A stretch of 39,298 bases of DNA. It comes from Rhizobium sp. Q54 (GTDB lineage: Bacteria > Pseudomonadota > Alphaproteobacteria > UBA2966 > CAIVPW01). The stretch's first letter is position 1; every line of letters starts with the position of its first letter. The position numbers were made by a program, and so were the translations under genes. Location of the stretch: the NCBI GenBank assembly GCA_945889645.1, contig CAMDCA010000017.1, positions 1 to 39,298 of the forward strand, written 5' to 3'. Under the pieces are notes generated by a model, which made no database searches, was not told the DNA's origin, and saw only the letters and a program-made list of their open reading frames with translations. Shown piece after piece: positions 1 to 7,561 of this stretch.

Positions 1-54
1 CCACGACCGCGATCACTCGTCCGCGCAAATCACCAGAGTAAGGTTTCGGCATTC

Positions 55-82
55 ATGCTGGCCTCCATCTCCCAGCCAGCAT
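55..82. promoter_or_regulatory. Inverted repeat upstream of the RHH gene
   Basis: ATGCTGG at 55-61 and CCAGCAT at 76-82 form a perfect 7-bp inverted repeat with a 14-base spacer, about 97 bases before the start codon of the ribbon-helix-helix gene. RHH proteins of the ParD type commonly bind palindromes in their own promoter, so an autoregulatory operator is possible. It could equally be the end of a terminator from the gene to the left, which is outside the window. Nothing else is visible in 1-178. Confidence 0.25.
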
Positions 83-178
83 CTTGAATCACACCTGCGC
101 CCTCACGTGAATCCCCCGCGATTCAACCCGATCTCAAAGTGCTCTAGAGGCGGTCTCTTGGCCTTGGAGGATTTCTCT

Positions 179-829
179 ATGGTTGTCACGTTGCCGCCGC
201 TCTTGGAAAGCTGGGTAAATCAAAAGGTTAGTTCCGGCATGTATGGAGATGTCGGCGAGGTTATTCGCGAAGCGGTGAGGCGAATGGCAGTTTCCGAAGG
301 GGTAGGCCCCAACAGCCCCAGCCCAATGCCCGCGACGCGGACGGTGCCGCCTCTCGACACTCGGACGACGACGCCACCCCAGAAGAACATGAAGTCCAGG
401 CGGTTCGACGAGGCGGACCGAGAGGTCGTGGTCCACGCTGTCGGCAAGCACTGTGGTGTGAGTCTTCAGCGCAGCGGTCACCGCAAGATCGCACTTCGCG
501 ATGGAAAGGGACGCATTTACTGGGTGCTCGGCGGATATGGCGATTGGCACGGCATTCCGGTTGACCTGATCGATGGCACCAGCGCGGAATCCGCCAGGGA
601 GGGCGTGTTCGTACTCGCGAAGCGCATGGATGCCTCAATCCGCATTTTTCATGCGCGCCTCTCGGACCTACTTGGAAACGTTGAGACGTTCGGAAAAACA
701 GAACTCGACGATCAAAGGCAATTCGACCTTGAGTGGTCGAGCGGACTGCCAACCATCAAGCAATGCCCGTCGGTCAAGTTCTCTGACGTTGGCGAAGTGC
801 CTGCGCCGACCGCACACAAGCCGCGGTAG
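179..829 (+). CDS. ParD-like ribbon-helix-helix protein with unknown C-terminal domain
   Basis: The start at 179 was chosen because GGAGG lies 8 bases upstream (165-169); an in-frame earlier start at 107 has no ribosome site. The product is 216 residues. Residues 1-40 (MVVTLPPLLESWVNQKV..., then GEVIREAVRRMA) match the ribbon-helix-helix fold of ParD antitoxins: a short beta strand, a helix, then the S/GEVIREA-R second helix. A Pro/Thr/Ser-rich linker (about 44-72) leads to a roughly 130-residue domain (KSRRFDEADREVVVHAVG... to the end) that I do not recognise. Ordinary ParD proteins are about 80-90 residues and are followed by a ParE toxin. No toxin gene is present here, and the next gene (metH) is convergent with only 8 bases between stop codons. 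It may be a DNA-binding regulator with a sensory or effector tail, or an antitoxin whose partner lies elsewhere. The RHH call is fairly secure; the function is unknown. Confidence 0.75.
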   Translation: MVVTLPPLLESWVNQKVSSGMYGDVGEVIREAVRRMAVSEGVGPNSPSPMPATRTVPPLDTRTTTPPQKNMKSRRFDEADREVVVHAVGKHCGVSLQRSGHRKIALRDGKGRIYWVLGGYGDWHGIPVDLIDGTSAESAREGVFVLAKRMDASIRIFHARLSDLLGNVETFGKTELDDQRQFDLEWSSGLPTIKQCPSVKFSDVGEVPAPTAHKPR

Positions 830-837
830 GTAGTGCG

Positions 838-3800
838 CTACACTGAGAAGTACTTCGCCTGTGGGTGCATGATCACCAGCGCTGACGTGGACTGCTCCGG
901 GTGGAGTTGGTCGCCCTCGCCGAGGCTCACGCCGATGCGTTCGGCGCCCAGCAGTTCCATCAGCTTGCGCTGGTCGGACAGGTTCGGGCACGCGGGGTAG
1001 CCGAACGAATAGCGGCTGCCGCGGTAGCCTTGGCGCAGCAGGTCTGGCATCGCCGGTGCGTCCTCAGCGCCGAAGCCGAGTTCGTGGCGGATGCGCTTGT
1101 GGACGTACTCGGCCAGCGCCTCGGTGATCTCGACGCCGAAGCCGTGCAGGTACAGATAGTCCTGGTAGCGATCCTGGGCGAACCACTCGCGCGCGACTTC
1201 GGACGCGTGCTGACCCACCGTCGCTAGTTGGATGCCGATGATGTCGCGTTCGCCGGACTTCACGTCCTTGACGAAGTCGGCGACGCACAGGCCGCCCGGC
1301 ACGTTCTGGCGCGGCAGCGTGAAGCGCGCGACCTCGGCCTTGTTCTCGCCGAACAGGATCAGGTCGTTGCCTTCGGCCGCGGCGTGCCAGTAGCCGTAGA
1401 TCGCCTTGGGATCGAGGATGCTCTCGCGCACACACTGCTCCGCGATGCGCGCGATGATCGGGCGCAATTCCTTTTGCGCCCAGACGTCGAAGTCCTCCTT
1501 CTTGCGGCCCTGCTTGCGATAGCCCCAGTGGAACTGGAACAGCATCGTTTCGTTCAGGTACGGCATCAGCGCCTTGAGGTTCACCTTCTCGATCATGCGC
1601 GGACCGAAGAACGGCGGCACCGGTACCGGCAGGTCGCGGTTGAGCTGGTCGCGGTGGACCTTGGTCTCCTCCATGTCCACCGGGCGCAGGTCGGCGGTCG
1701 CCGCCTGGCCCAGCTTCTTGGTGTTCTTCGGGCGGGCGGCGCGCTTGGCGCGGTTCTCCTGCAGGAACTCGTCGAACTTGCCGTCCATCACCTGGGCCAT
1801 CAGGCCAAGGCCGTCGAACGCGTCCTGGGCGTAGGCGACGCGGCCCGCGCCATACGCCGCTGTGCAGTCTTCCTCGACGTAGCCGCGCGTCAACGCGGCG
1901 CCGCCGAGCAGCACCGGCATCTCGAATCCGGCGCGAGTCATCTCCTCGAGATTCTCGCGCATGATGACGGTCGACTTCACCAATAGCCCCGACATGCCGA
2001 CGGCGTCGGCGGCGTGGGTCTTGGCGGCGTCCATGATGGTCTGGATCGGCTGCTTGATGCCGAGGTTAACCACCTTGTAGCCGTTGTTGGTCAGGATGAT
2101 GTCGACCAGGTTCTTGCCGATGTCGTGCACGTCGCCGCGCACGGTGGCGAGCACGATGGTGCCGCGCGCAGGGCCTTCGGCCTTCTCCATGTACGGCTGC
2201 AGGAATGCCACCGCGCCCTTCATGGTCTCGGCGGACGCCAGCACGAACGGCAGCTGCATCTTGCCCGAGCCGAACAGCTCGCCCACCACCTTCATGCCGT
2301 CGAGCAGGAAGGTGTTGATGATGTCGAGCGGCCTGTGTTTCTGCAGCGCCTCGGTGAGGTCGGCCTCCATGCCCTGGCGGTTGCCGTCGATGATGCGCTC
2401 CTTCAAGCGCACCTCAACCTGCTCCGACCGGACCTTGACCTTCTTCTCGACCGTACGGTCGCCGAACAGGCCGATGAATGCCTGCAGCGGGTCGTAGTCC
2501 TCGCGGCGGCGGTCATAGATCAGGTCCTCGGCGGCGATGCGCTCGTCTTCCGGAATCTTGTGCAGCGGCACGATGCGCGCGACGTGCACGATGGCGCCGG
2601 TCAGCCCGCGCTTCAGCGCGTGGTCCAGGTACACTGAGTTCAGCACGTGGCGCGCGGCCGGATTGAGGCCGAACGAAATGTTGGAGAGGCCGAGAATGAT
2701 CTGGCACTCCGGCAGCTCCTTGCTGATGCGCTCGATGCCCTCCAGGGTCCACAGGCCGAGCTTGCGATCGTCCTCGTTGCCCGTGCAGATCGTGAAGGTC
2801 AGCGGATCGAACAGCAGGTCCGCCGGCGGCAAGCCGTGCTTGTTCACCGCGAAGTCATACAGACGCTTCGCCACCGCGACCTTCTGGTCAACGGTCTTGG
2901 CCATGCCTTGCTCGTCGATGGTCAGCGCGATCACCGCGGCGCCGAACTTGCGGGCCAGCAGAAGGCGCTTGTGCGCCGGCTCCTCGCCGTCCTCGAAGTT
3001 GATCGAGTTGATGATCGCCTTGCCGCCGTAGAGGGCGAGCGAAGACTCGAGCACCGGGTATTCGGTCGAGTCCACCACCAGCGGCGCGCGCACGGCGCCG
3101 CGCATGCGGGTGATGACCTCGGTCATCTCCTTCACTTCGTCGTGGCCGACGTAGGCGCAGCACAGGTCGAGGGCGTTGCTGCCCTCCTTCTCCTGGTCCT
3201 TGCCCATGGCGACGCAAGCATCCCAGTCCTTGGCGTCCTGCAGCTCGCGAAACTTCTTGGAACCGTTGGCGTTGCAGCGCTCGCCGATCGACAGGTAGGC
3301 GTTTTCCTGGCGCAGCTCGACCTGGCCGTACAGCGAAGCGATCGACGGCACGTAGTGCACGCTGCGCTTCACCGGCGTCGGGCGGTACTTGAAGGCATTG
3401 CCGCCCGGCGTCTTGGCGCCGACGCGCTTTAGCATCTCGTCGATGGCGGAGATATGCGTGCCGACGGTGCCGCAGCAGCCGCCGACCATGGAGACGCCCT
3501 CCTCCACGACGAAGCGTTCCTGCCAACGCGCGATCTCCTCGGGCCCGAGCGGATAGTGCGTCTTGCCTTCGATCAGCTCGGGCAGGCCGGCGTTCGGCTG
3601 GACCGAGATGTGGCGGCGCCAATTGCGCGACAGCCAGCGCACATGGTCCGCCATCTCCTGCGGACCGGTGGCGCAGTTGAGGCCCATCGAATCAGCGCCC
3701 ATCGCGTCAACCACCGTGGCCGCCGCGGCGATGTCGGCACCAACCAGCAGCGTGCCGGTGGCCTCGACGGTCACCTGCACCAGGATCGGAATGTCCGCCT

Positions 3801-4341
3801 TGGCCTGCTCGCGCGCACGCTTGGCGCCGTTGATGGCGGCCTTGATCTGCAGCGGGTCCTGGCACGTCTCGATGAGGATCGCCGACGTGCCGCCGGCGAT
3901 CAGGCCAGAGCACTGGATCATCAGCGCGTCCTCCAGTTCCTGGTACTTGATGTGACCGAGGGTCGGCAGGCGCGTGCCGGGACCGACCGAGCCCAGCACG
4001 AAGCGCGTGCGGCCGTCGCCCTTGAACTGGTCGATAGCTTCGTTGGCGAGCTCGGCGGCGCGCTTGTTGATCTCGAACGCCTCGTCCTTGAGGCCGAACT
4101 CGCCCAGCGTAATGGGCGAGCCGCCGAACGAGTTGGTCTGCACCATGTCGGAGCCGGCCGCGAGGTACGTCGCGTGGATTTCGCGCACCAGGTCCGGGCG
4201 GCTCTTGTTCAGGATCTCGGTGCAGTTCTCTTGACCCAGGTAGTCGCGCTGCAAATCGAGATTGCGCGACTGCACCTGGGTGCCCATGGCGCCGTCGCAG
4301 AGCAGAACGCGCTGCGATAGGTGGTCAAGGAAGTTGCTCAT
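838..4341 (-). CDS. metH: Cobalamin-dependent methionine synthase
   Basis: Methyl transfer from 5-methyltetrahydrofolate to homocysteine via cobalamin; cytoplasmic. At 1167 residues it is close to the 1227 of E. coli MetH and has every module in order. The homocysteine-binding barrel occupies about 1-305, with zinc ligands C223 and C289/C290 (MVGGCCG). The pterin-binding barrel occupies about 345-620 and begins with GERCNANGS. A cap helical bundle follows at about 640-725. The B12 domain carries DVHDIGKN with the cobalt-ligating H739 and the SGLL and GGAA motifs. The C-terminal reactivation domain has RYSFGYPACPNL near the end. It is the last gene of a likely ArsR-MT/metF/metH unit, 353 bases beyond metF. 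The ATG at 4341 has a weak GGGGA 5 bases upstream and overlaps the TGA of an upstream ORF that repeats the first 18 residues of MetH, so translation may be coupled. The product call is very secure. Confidence 0.97.
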   Translation of the reverse strand: MSNFLDHLSQRVLLCDGAMGTQVQSRNLDLQRDYLGQENCTEILNKSRPDLVREIHATYLAAGSDMVQTNSFGGSPITLGEFGLKDEAFEINKRAAELANEAIDQFKGDGRTRFVLGSVGPGTRLPTLGHIKYQELEDALMIQCSGLIAGGTSAILIETCQDPLQIKAAINGAKRAREQAKADIPILVQVTVEATGTLLVGADIAAAATVVDAMGADSMGLNCATGPQEMADHVRWLSRNWRRHISVQPNAGLPELIEGKTHYPLGPEEIARWQERFVVEEGVSMVGGCCGTVGTHISAIDEMLKRVGAKTPGGNAFKYRPTPVKRSVHYVPSIASLYGQVELRQENAYLSIGERCNANGSKKFRELQDAKDWDACVAMGKDQEKEGSNALDLCCAYVGHDEVKEMTEVITRMRGAVRAPLVVDSTEYPVLESSLALYGGKAIINSINFEDGEEPAHKRLLLARKFGAAVIALTIDEQGMAKTVDQKVAVAKRLYDFAVNKHGLPPADLLFDPLTFTICTGNEDDRKLGLWTLEGIERISKELPECQIILGLSNISFGLNPAARHVLNSVYLDHALKRGLTGAIVHVARIVPLHKIPEDERIAAEDLIYDRRREDYDPLQAFIGLFGDRTVEKKVKVRSEQVEVRLKERIIDGNRQGMEADLTEALQKHRPLDIINTFLLDGMKVVGELFGSGKMQLPFVLASAETMKGAVAFLQPYMEKAEGPARGTIVLATVRGDVHDIGKNLVDIILTNNGYKVVNLGIKQPIQTIMDAAKTHAADAVGMSGLLVKSTVIMRENLEEMTRAGFEMPVLLGGAALTRGYVEEDCTAAYGAGRVAYAQDAFDGLGLMAQVMDGKFDEFLQENRAKRAARPKNTKKLGQAATADLRPVDMEETKVHRDQLNRDLPVPVPPFFGPRMIEKVNLKALMPYLNETMLFQFHWGYRKQGRKKEDFDVWAQKELRPIIARIAEQCVRESILDPKAIYGYWHAAAEGNDLILFGENKAEVARFTLPRQNVPGGLCVADFVKDVKSGERDIIGIQLATVGQHASEVAREWFAQDRYQDYLYLHGFGVEITEALAEYVHKRIRHELGFGAEDAPAMPDLLRQGYRGSRYSFGYPACPNLSDQRKLMELLGAERIGVSLGEGDQLHPEQSTSALVIMHPQAKYFSV

Positions 4342-4457
4342 GCGAGTCCCCGGCCGGCAACGGCGCCATTCTTCTTGATTTGTTCGGCGCGCCTACGGCG
4401 CAACGCGCCGTCGCAGAGCAGAACGCGCTGCGATAGGTGGTCAAGGAAGTTGCTCAT
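4338..4457 (-). CDS. Upstream ORF 1: 39-aa copy of the MetH N-terminus plus basic tail
   Basis: This ORF starts at the repeated metH ATG (4457). It encodes MSNFLDHLSQRVLLCDGA, then a basic, Arg-rich tail (LRRRRAEQIKKNGAVAGRGLA). Its TGA (4340-4338) overlaps the real metH ATG (4341-4339) as ATGA. A 4-base overlap of this kind is the classic arrangement for translational coupling, so this ORF could set the ribosome supply for metH. It has the same weak GGGGA element as metH. It may instead be a non-functional by-product of the tandem duplication; no homologue is known to me. Confidence 0.5.
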   Translation of the reverse strand: MSNFLDHLSQRVLLCDGALRRRRAEQIKKNGAVAGRGLA

Positions 4458-4573
4458 GCGAGTCCCCGGCCGGCAACGGCGCCATTCCTCTTGATTTGTT
4501 CGGCGCGCCGACGGCGCGACGCGCCGTCGCAGAGCAGAACGCGCTGCGAGAGGTGGTCGAGGAAATTGCTCAT
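4454..4573 (-). CDS. Upstream ORF 2: second 39-aa MetH-start copy
   Basis: This ORF starts at the outermost repeated ATG (4573). It encodes the same 18 MetH residues, then SRRRRAEQIKRNGAVAGRGLA, and ends in a TGA (4456-4454) that overlaps the ATG of upstream ORF 1 as ATGA. Its context upstream of the ATG differs from that of the inner copies (GAGCAGCCC before the ATG), so this may be the ancestral metH leader, with the inner 232 bp being the duplicated insertion. Compared with the next copy its peptide has only L19S and K29R changes. Whether it is translated cannot be told from sequence. Confidence 0.45.
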   Translation of the reverse strand: MSNFLDHLSQRVLLCDGASRRRRAEQIKRNGAVAGRGLA

Positions 4574-4600
4574 GGGCTGCTCGGTGACTTCCTTGCCAGC

Positions 4601-4672
4601 CTGGATTGCTTCGTCGCTGCGCTCCTCGCAATGACAACACGGTCATTGCAAGCCGAAGGCGAAGCAATCCAG
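4601..4672. repeat. Dispersed palindromic repeat, copy A
   Basis: A 72-base imperfect palindrome whose ends are CTGGATTGCTTCG and CGAAGCAATCCAG, with inner CTCGCAATGACA and GGTCATTGCAAGCC arms. The same element recurs at 8226-8299. Elements with the TCATTGCGAG...GCAATCC core are a well-known intergenic repeat family in many bacterial genomes. This copy lies between metF and metH, where the transcript could fold into a long hairpin that attenuates, protects or processes the message. Confidence 0.85.
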
Positions 4673-4694
4673 ATATATGGAGGGGGCTTCGTTT

Positions 4695-5591
4695 CTATCC
4701 AGTGGCGCTTGCCGCCATCGGCGTGGGCCGCTTTTTAGGCGGCCGCAGGCCGAGGATATGGCAAATCGAATACGTCAGCTCGGCGCGGTTCAGTGTGTAG
4801 AAGTGGAACTGCCGCACGCCGGCCTCGCACAGGTCCTGGCACTGGCGGATGGCGACGGCGGCCGCGACCTGCTTGCGCGTCTCCGGGTCCTCGTCGAGGC
4901 CCTCGAAGGCGTCGGCCAGCGACGGCGGGATGCTGGCGCCGCAGGTCTTGGAGAACTGCACGATCTTGGCAAAGTTGGTCACCGGCATGATGCCCGGCAC
5001 GATCGGCACGGTGATACCGGCCTTGCGCGCGCGCTCGAGGAACTCGAGGTAGTGCCGGTTGTCGAAGAAGAACTGGGTGATGGCGCGGGTCGCCCCGGCG
5101 TCGATCTTGCGCTTGAGGTTGTCGAGGTCGGCGCGGGCGCTGGCCGCCTCGGGGTGAACCTCGGGGTACGCCGCCACCGATAGCTCGAAATCGCCGACCT
5201 TGCGCAGGCCGCCCACAAGATCGGCGGCGAAGGCATAGCCGCCGGGGTGCGGCACGTACTTGCTCTGGCCTTCGGCCGGATCGCCGCGCAGGGCGACGAT
5301 GTGGCGGATGCCGGTCGCCCAGTACTCGTGCGCCACGGCATCCACCTCGGCGCGGGTGGCGCCGACGCAGGTCAGGTGCGCGGCGCTGCGCACGCCAGCT
5401 TCAGCTTGGATGCGGCGCACTAGCGAATGCGTGCGCTCGCGCGTGCTGCCGCCCGCACCATAGGTGACCGAGACAAACTTCGGCCCCAGCGGCGCCAGGC
5501 GTTGCACCGCCAGCCACAGTTGCTCGGTCATCTGCTCGGTCTTCGGCGGGAAGAACTCGAACGAGACGGAAAGATCGTTGGCGCGCGTCAT
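4695..5591 (-). CDS. metF: 5,10-methylenetetrahydrofolate reductase
   Basis: Reduces methylene-THF to 5-methyl-THF, the methyl donor for MetH; flavoenzyme, cytoplasmic. The product is 298 residues, the usual bacterial MetF length. The N-terminal strand has FEFFPPK (11-17, with the catalytic Glu at 12), followed by SVTYGAGGSTRERT, the TCVGATRAEV segment, ALRGDPAEG for flavin/folate binding, and the C-terminal FHFYTLNRAEL characteristic of the family. The ATG at 5591 overlaps the TGA of the upstream regulator gene (ATGA, 4 bases), so the two are cotranscribed and probably translationally coupled. The frame stays open far upstream of this ATG, but that stretch is an overlap with the regulator gene and has no MetF homology. 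Very secure. Confidence 0.96.
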   Translation of the reverse strand: MTRANDLSVSFEFFPPKTEQMTEQLWLAVQRLAPLGPKFVSVTYGAGGSTRERTHSLVRRIQAEAGVRSAAHLTCVGATRAEVDAVAHEYWATGIRHIVALRGDPAEGQSKYVPHPGGYAFAADLVGGLRKVGDFELSVAAYPEVHPEAASARADLDNLKRKIDAGATRAITQFFFDNRHYLEFLERARKAGITVPIVPGIMPVTNFAKIVQFSKTCGASIPPSLADAFEGLDEDPETRKQVAAAVAIRQCQDLCEAGVRQFHFYTLNRAELTYSICHILGLRPPKKRPTPMAASATG

Positions 5592-6550
5592 GCTGCGCTC
5601 CGTTCGGTGGCGGACTGCAGGGGCGCGTCGGCCGGCCACACCGTCACGGTCAACGGGTTGCCGGCCAGCACGATCGGCGGCGCCGGTTTGAGCCCTGCGC
5701 TCTCGAACCAAGCCGCGACTTCTTCGTGGGTGAAGCCGAGGCGGCGGTGGGCGTGCTCGTCGCGCAAAGCCTCCAGGCGATGCGGCGCAAAATCGACCAC
5801 CGCGACGCGGCCGCCCGGTGCCAGCACGCGCGCGGCTTCGCGAATCGCCGCCGCCGGCTCGTCGGCGTAGTGCAGCACCTGATGGATGCTGATGGCGTCC
5901 ACGGAACGCGGCGCCATGGGCAGGTGATACATGTCGCCGTGGCGCACCTGGAACTGGGCGCAGCCGGCTTGTTCCAACCGCGCGCGGGCGAGCGCCAGCA
6001 TCTCGCGCGACAGATCGATGCCGGTGCCGCGCTCGGCGCGTCCCTTGAACAACTCGAGAATGCGCCCGGTGCCGGTACCGATGTCGAGGAACTGGCGGAT
6101 CGAGCGGTTGGCGAATGCCGTCAGCAACGCGCGCTCGACCTCGGCCTCGGGCACATGCAGCGAACGAATCTCGTTCCAGTGTGCCGCATTGGCGCGGAAG
6201 TACTCCTCGGCGCGGTTCTGACGCGCCCGCTTGATGCCGGCAAGGCGGTCGATATCCTGTGCCAGCACCGGGTCGTCTTCCGCCATCAGGCGCGCCAAGG
6301 CACGGCTGAGGTCGAGCCCGCCGCCCTTCTCGGCCAGGCGATAGAACGCCCAGGTGCCTTCGGGGAAGCGGTCCAGCAGACCCGCGTCGCACAGCAATTT
6401 GAGATGGCGCGAAATGCGGGGCTGGCTCTGCCCCAGGATCTGCGTGAGTTCGCTCACGGTCAGCTCGCCGCGCGCGCACAAAGCCAGAAGGCGCAGCCGG
6501 GTTGGCTCGCCCGCGGCACGCAGTCCCGCCAGAAGTTCGTCGGTATGCAT
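5588..6550 (-). CDS. ArsR-family regulator fused to SAM-dependent methyltransferase
   Basis: 320 residues. Residues 1-80 form an ArsR/SmtB winged helix (TRLRLLALCARGELTVSELTQILG, then QPRISRHLKLLCDAGLL). There is no obvious metal-binding CxC motif. Residues about 115-320 form a class I methyltransferase with motif I LDIGTGTGRILELF (about 155-168), a following acidic GIDLS, and GGRVAVVDF. Such fusions are common next to met genes in alphaproteobacteria. ArsR-family repressors that sense S-adenosylhomocysteine or SAM are known for the methionine cycle, and by inference the methyltransferase fold here serves as a SAM/SAH sensor. The gene overlaps metF by 4 bases and is preceded immediately by a strong palindrome (6552-6585), so it probably represses its own operon. 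Alternatively it methylates an unknown substrate. Confidence 0.92.
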   Translation of the reverse strand: MHTDELLAGLRAAGEPTRLRLLALCARGELTVSELTQILGQSQPRISRHLKLLCDAGLLDRFPEGTWAFYRLAEKGGGLDLSRALARLMAEDDPVLAQDIDRLAGIKRARQNRAEEYFRANAAHWNEIRSLHVPEAEVERALLTAFANRSIRQFLDIGTGTGRILELFKGRAERGTGIDLSREMLALARARLEQAGCAQFQVRHGDMYHLPMAPRSVDAISIHQVLHYADEPAAAIREAARVLAPGGRVAVVDFAPHRLEALRDEHAHRRLGFTHEEVAAWFESAGLKPAPPIVLAGNPLTVTVWPADAPLQSATERSAA

Positions 6551-6551
6551 G

Positions 6552-6585
6552 CGACAGACATAAACATATCTTTATGTATCTGTCG
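6552..6585. promoter_or_regulatory. Palindromic operator of the met operon
   Basis: CATAAACATATCTTTATG (6559-6576) is a palindrome with 6-base arms around a 6-base centre. It is nested in a wider symmetry in which CGACAGA on one side answers TCTGTCG on the other. It is strikingly AT-rich for this genome and starts just outside the start codon of the ArsR-methyltransferase gene (6550), so bound protein would block initiation. ArsR-type operators are 12-2-12-like AT-rich palindromes of this kind. It also faces the divergent mlaA gene 230 bases away. Assignment to the adjacent regulator is inferred from position. Confidence 0.7.
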
Positions 6586-6815
6586 AGAGCCCGTAGACTC
6601 GATTTGCGGCCGTGCCATTTCCGCCACGGTAGTGTCTCCCGGGCGCAAATGCGTGATGTCGCACACTGGCAAACCAAGGGGCCCTATGGTACCCAGCCAC
6701 TGTCGCCGTGCGACTTGTCTGCCACGGGGGCGGTGGCGCGCTGGAAGGGAAGTTCCAGCAGCTGCTGCGGCGGGGGTCGTCGGGGGCGGGTTTCCTCCGC
6801 GGCATTAGTTTGGGC

Positions 6816-7538
6816 ATGATGTACAAGCTGACACTTCTCGCGGCCGCCCTGGCACTGGCGGCGTGCGCGACCGTTCCATCAGATCCCGTCGCGCGCGCGG
6901 CCTACGACCAGGCCAACGACCCGCTCGAGCCGTTCAACCGGACCATGTTCGCCTTCAACATGGAAGTCGATCGCATCGTCCTTGAGCCGGCGGCACGCGG
7001 CTATCGCGCGACGGTACCGGCCGGCGGCCGCCGGGCGGTGACCAACTTCCTCCGCAACCTGAAGTCCCCCGTGACGCTGGTGAACGACCTGCTGCAGGGT
7101 AACGTGCACCGCGCGGCCCAGACCAGCTGGGATTTCGTGATGAATTCGACGGTCGGCATCCTCGGCCTGTTCGACCTAACCGACGACACCGATTGGGAAA
7201 ATCACGAGGAAGACCTCGGCCAGACCCTCGCGGTTTGGGGCGTCGGGGCCGGGCCGTACCTGGTGCTGCCCTTCTTCGGTCCGTCCAACGTGCGCGACAC
7301 CGCCGGCTTGTTCGGCGACCGCACCCTCGACGCGTTCGAATACGTCATCGAGCCGCCGGACGACACGCGGTTCTTTACCGGCCGGACGGTCGCGGGCGCA
7401 GTAGAGTCGCGCGAGCGCACGCTGGAGGAGTTCAATGACCTTCGGCGTACCTCTTTGGATTTTTATGCCACCGCACGGAGCCTTTACCGGCAGTCGCGCA
7501 GTCACCAGATTCGGAATGGCGCCCCCAGCGGCGTTTAG
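6816..7538 (+). CDS. mlaA: MlaA (VacJ) outer-membrane lipoprotein
   Basis: Removes mislocalised phospholipids from the outer leaflet of the outer membrane and hands them to MlaC. 240 residues. A lipoprotein signal with lipobox LAAC appears in the first 20 residues (MMYKLTLLAAALALAAC), placing the protein in the outer membrane. The mature part has the VacJ signature: NDPLEPFNRTMFAFN, the KSPVTLVNDLLQG segment, GILGLFD, EDLGQTLAVWGVGAGPYLVLPFFGPS and the following DTAG. The start was set at 6816 because residues upstream in frame do not fit a signal peptide; 6819 is an equally possible ATG. mlaC follows after 23 bases. The mlaDEF (inner-membrane) genes are not in the window. Confidence 0.94.
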   Translation: MMYKLTLLAAALALAACATVPSDPVARAAYDQANDPLEPFNRTMFAFNMEVDRIVLEPAARGYRATVPAGGRRAVTNFLRNLKSPVTLVNDLLQGNVHRAAQTSWDFVMNSTVGILGLFDLTDDTDWENHEEDLGQTLAVWGVGAGPYLVLPFFGPSNVRDTAGLFGDRTLDAFEYVIEPPDDTRFFTGRTVAGAVESRERTLEEFNDLRRTSLDFYATARSLYRQSRSHQIRNGAPSGV

Positions 7539-7561
7539 CGAACTCAGCGCGGAGTAGTCCT

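Larger units (their letters stand above)
4289..4573 (-). repeat. 116-bp tandem repeat of the metH start and leader
   Basis: Three copies begin at 4289, 4405 and 4521, an exact 116-bp period. The first two are complete and the third stops at 4573. Each contains the first 18 codons of metH (MSNFLDHLSQRVLLCDGA); the two full units also contain about 62 bases of leader. ATG codons lie at 4341, 4457 and 4573 on the minus strand. Copies 1 and 2 differ at three positions. Copy 3 differs from the others at three positions, all synonymous third bases (AAT/AAC, CTC/CTT, CTC/CTA). Near-perfect GC-rich hairpins (GACGGCGC-GAC-GCGCCGTC at 4510-4528) sit at the junctions and may have promoted the duplication. 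The period is not a multiple of three, so each start is in a different frame. Confidence 0.95.

Noticed and set aside
4574-4694. SAM or cobalamin riboswitch before metH
   Set aside because: Both metH- and metF-proximal leaders were inspected; no B12-box-like or SAM-type core was seen, and the space is explained by the palindromic repeat and tandem repeat.
5592-6677. Upstream extension of the metF frame by about 360 codons
   Set aside because: It overlaps the ArsR-methyltransferase gene in another frame, is Arg/Pro-rich, and MetF homology begins exactly at the ATG at 5591.
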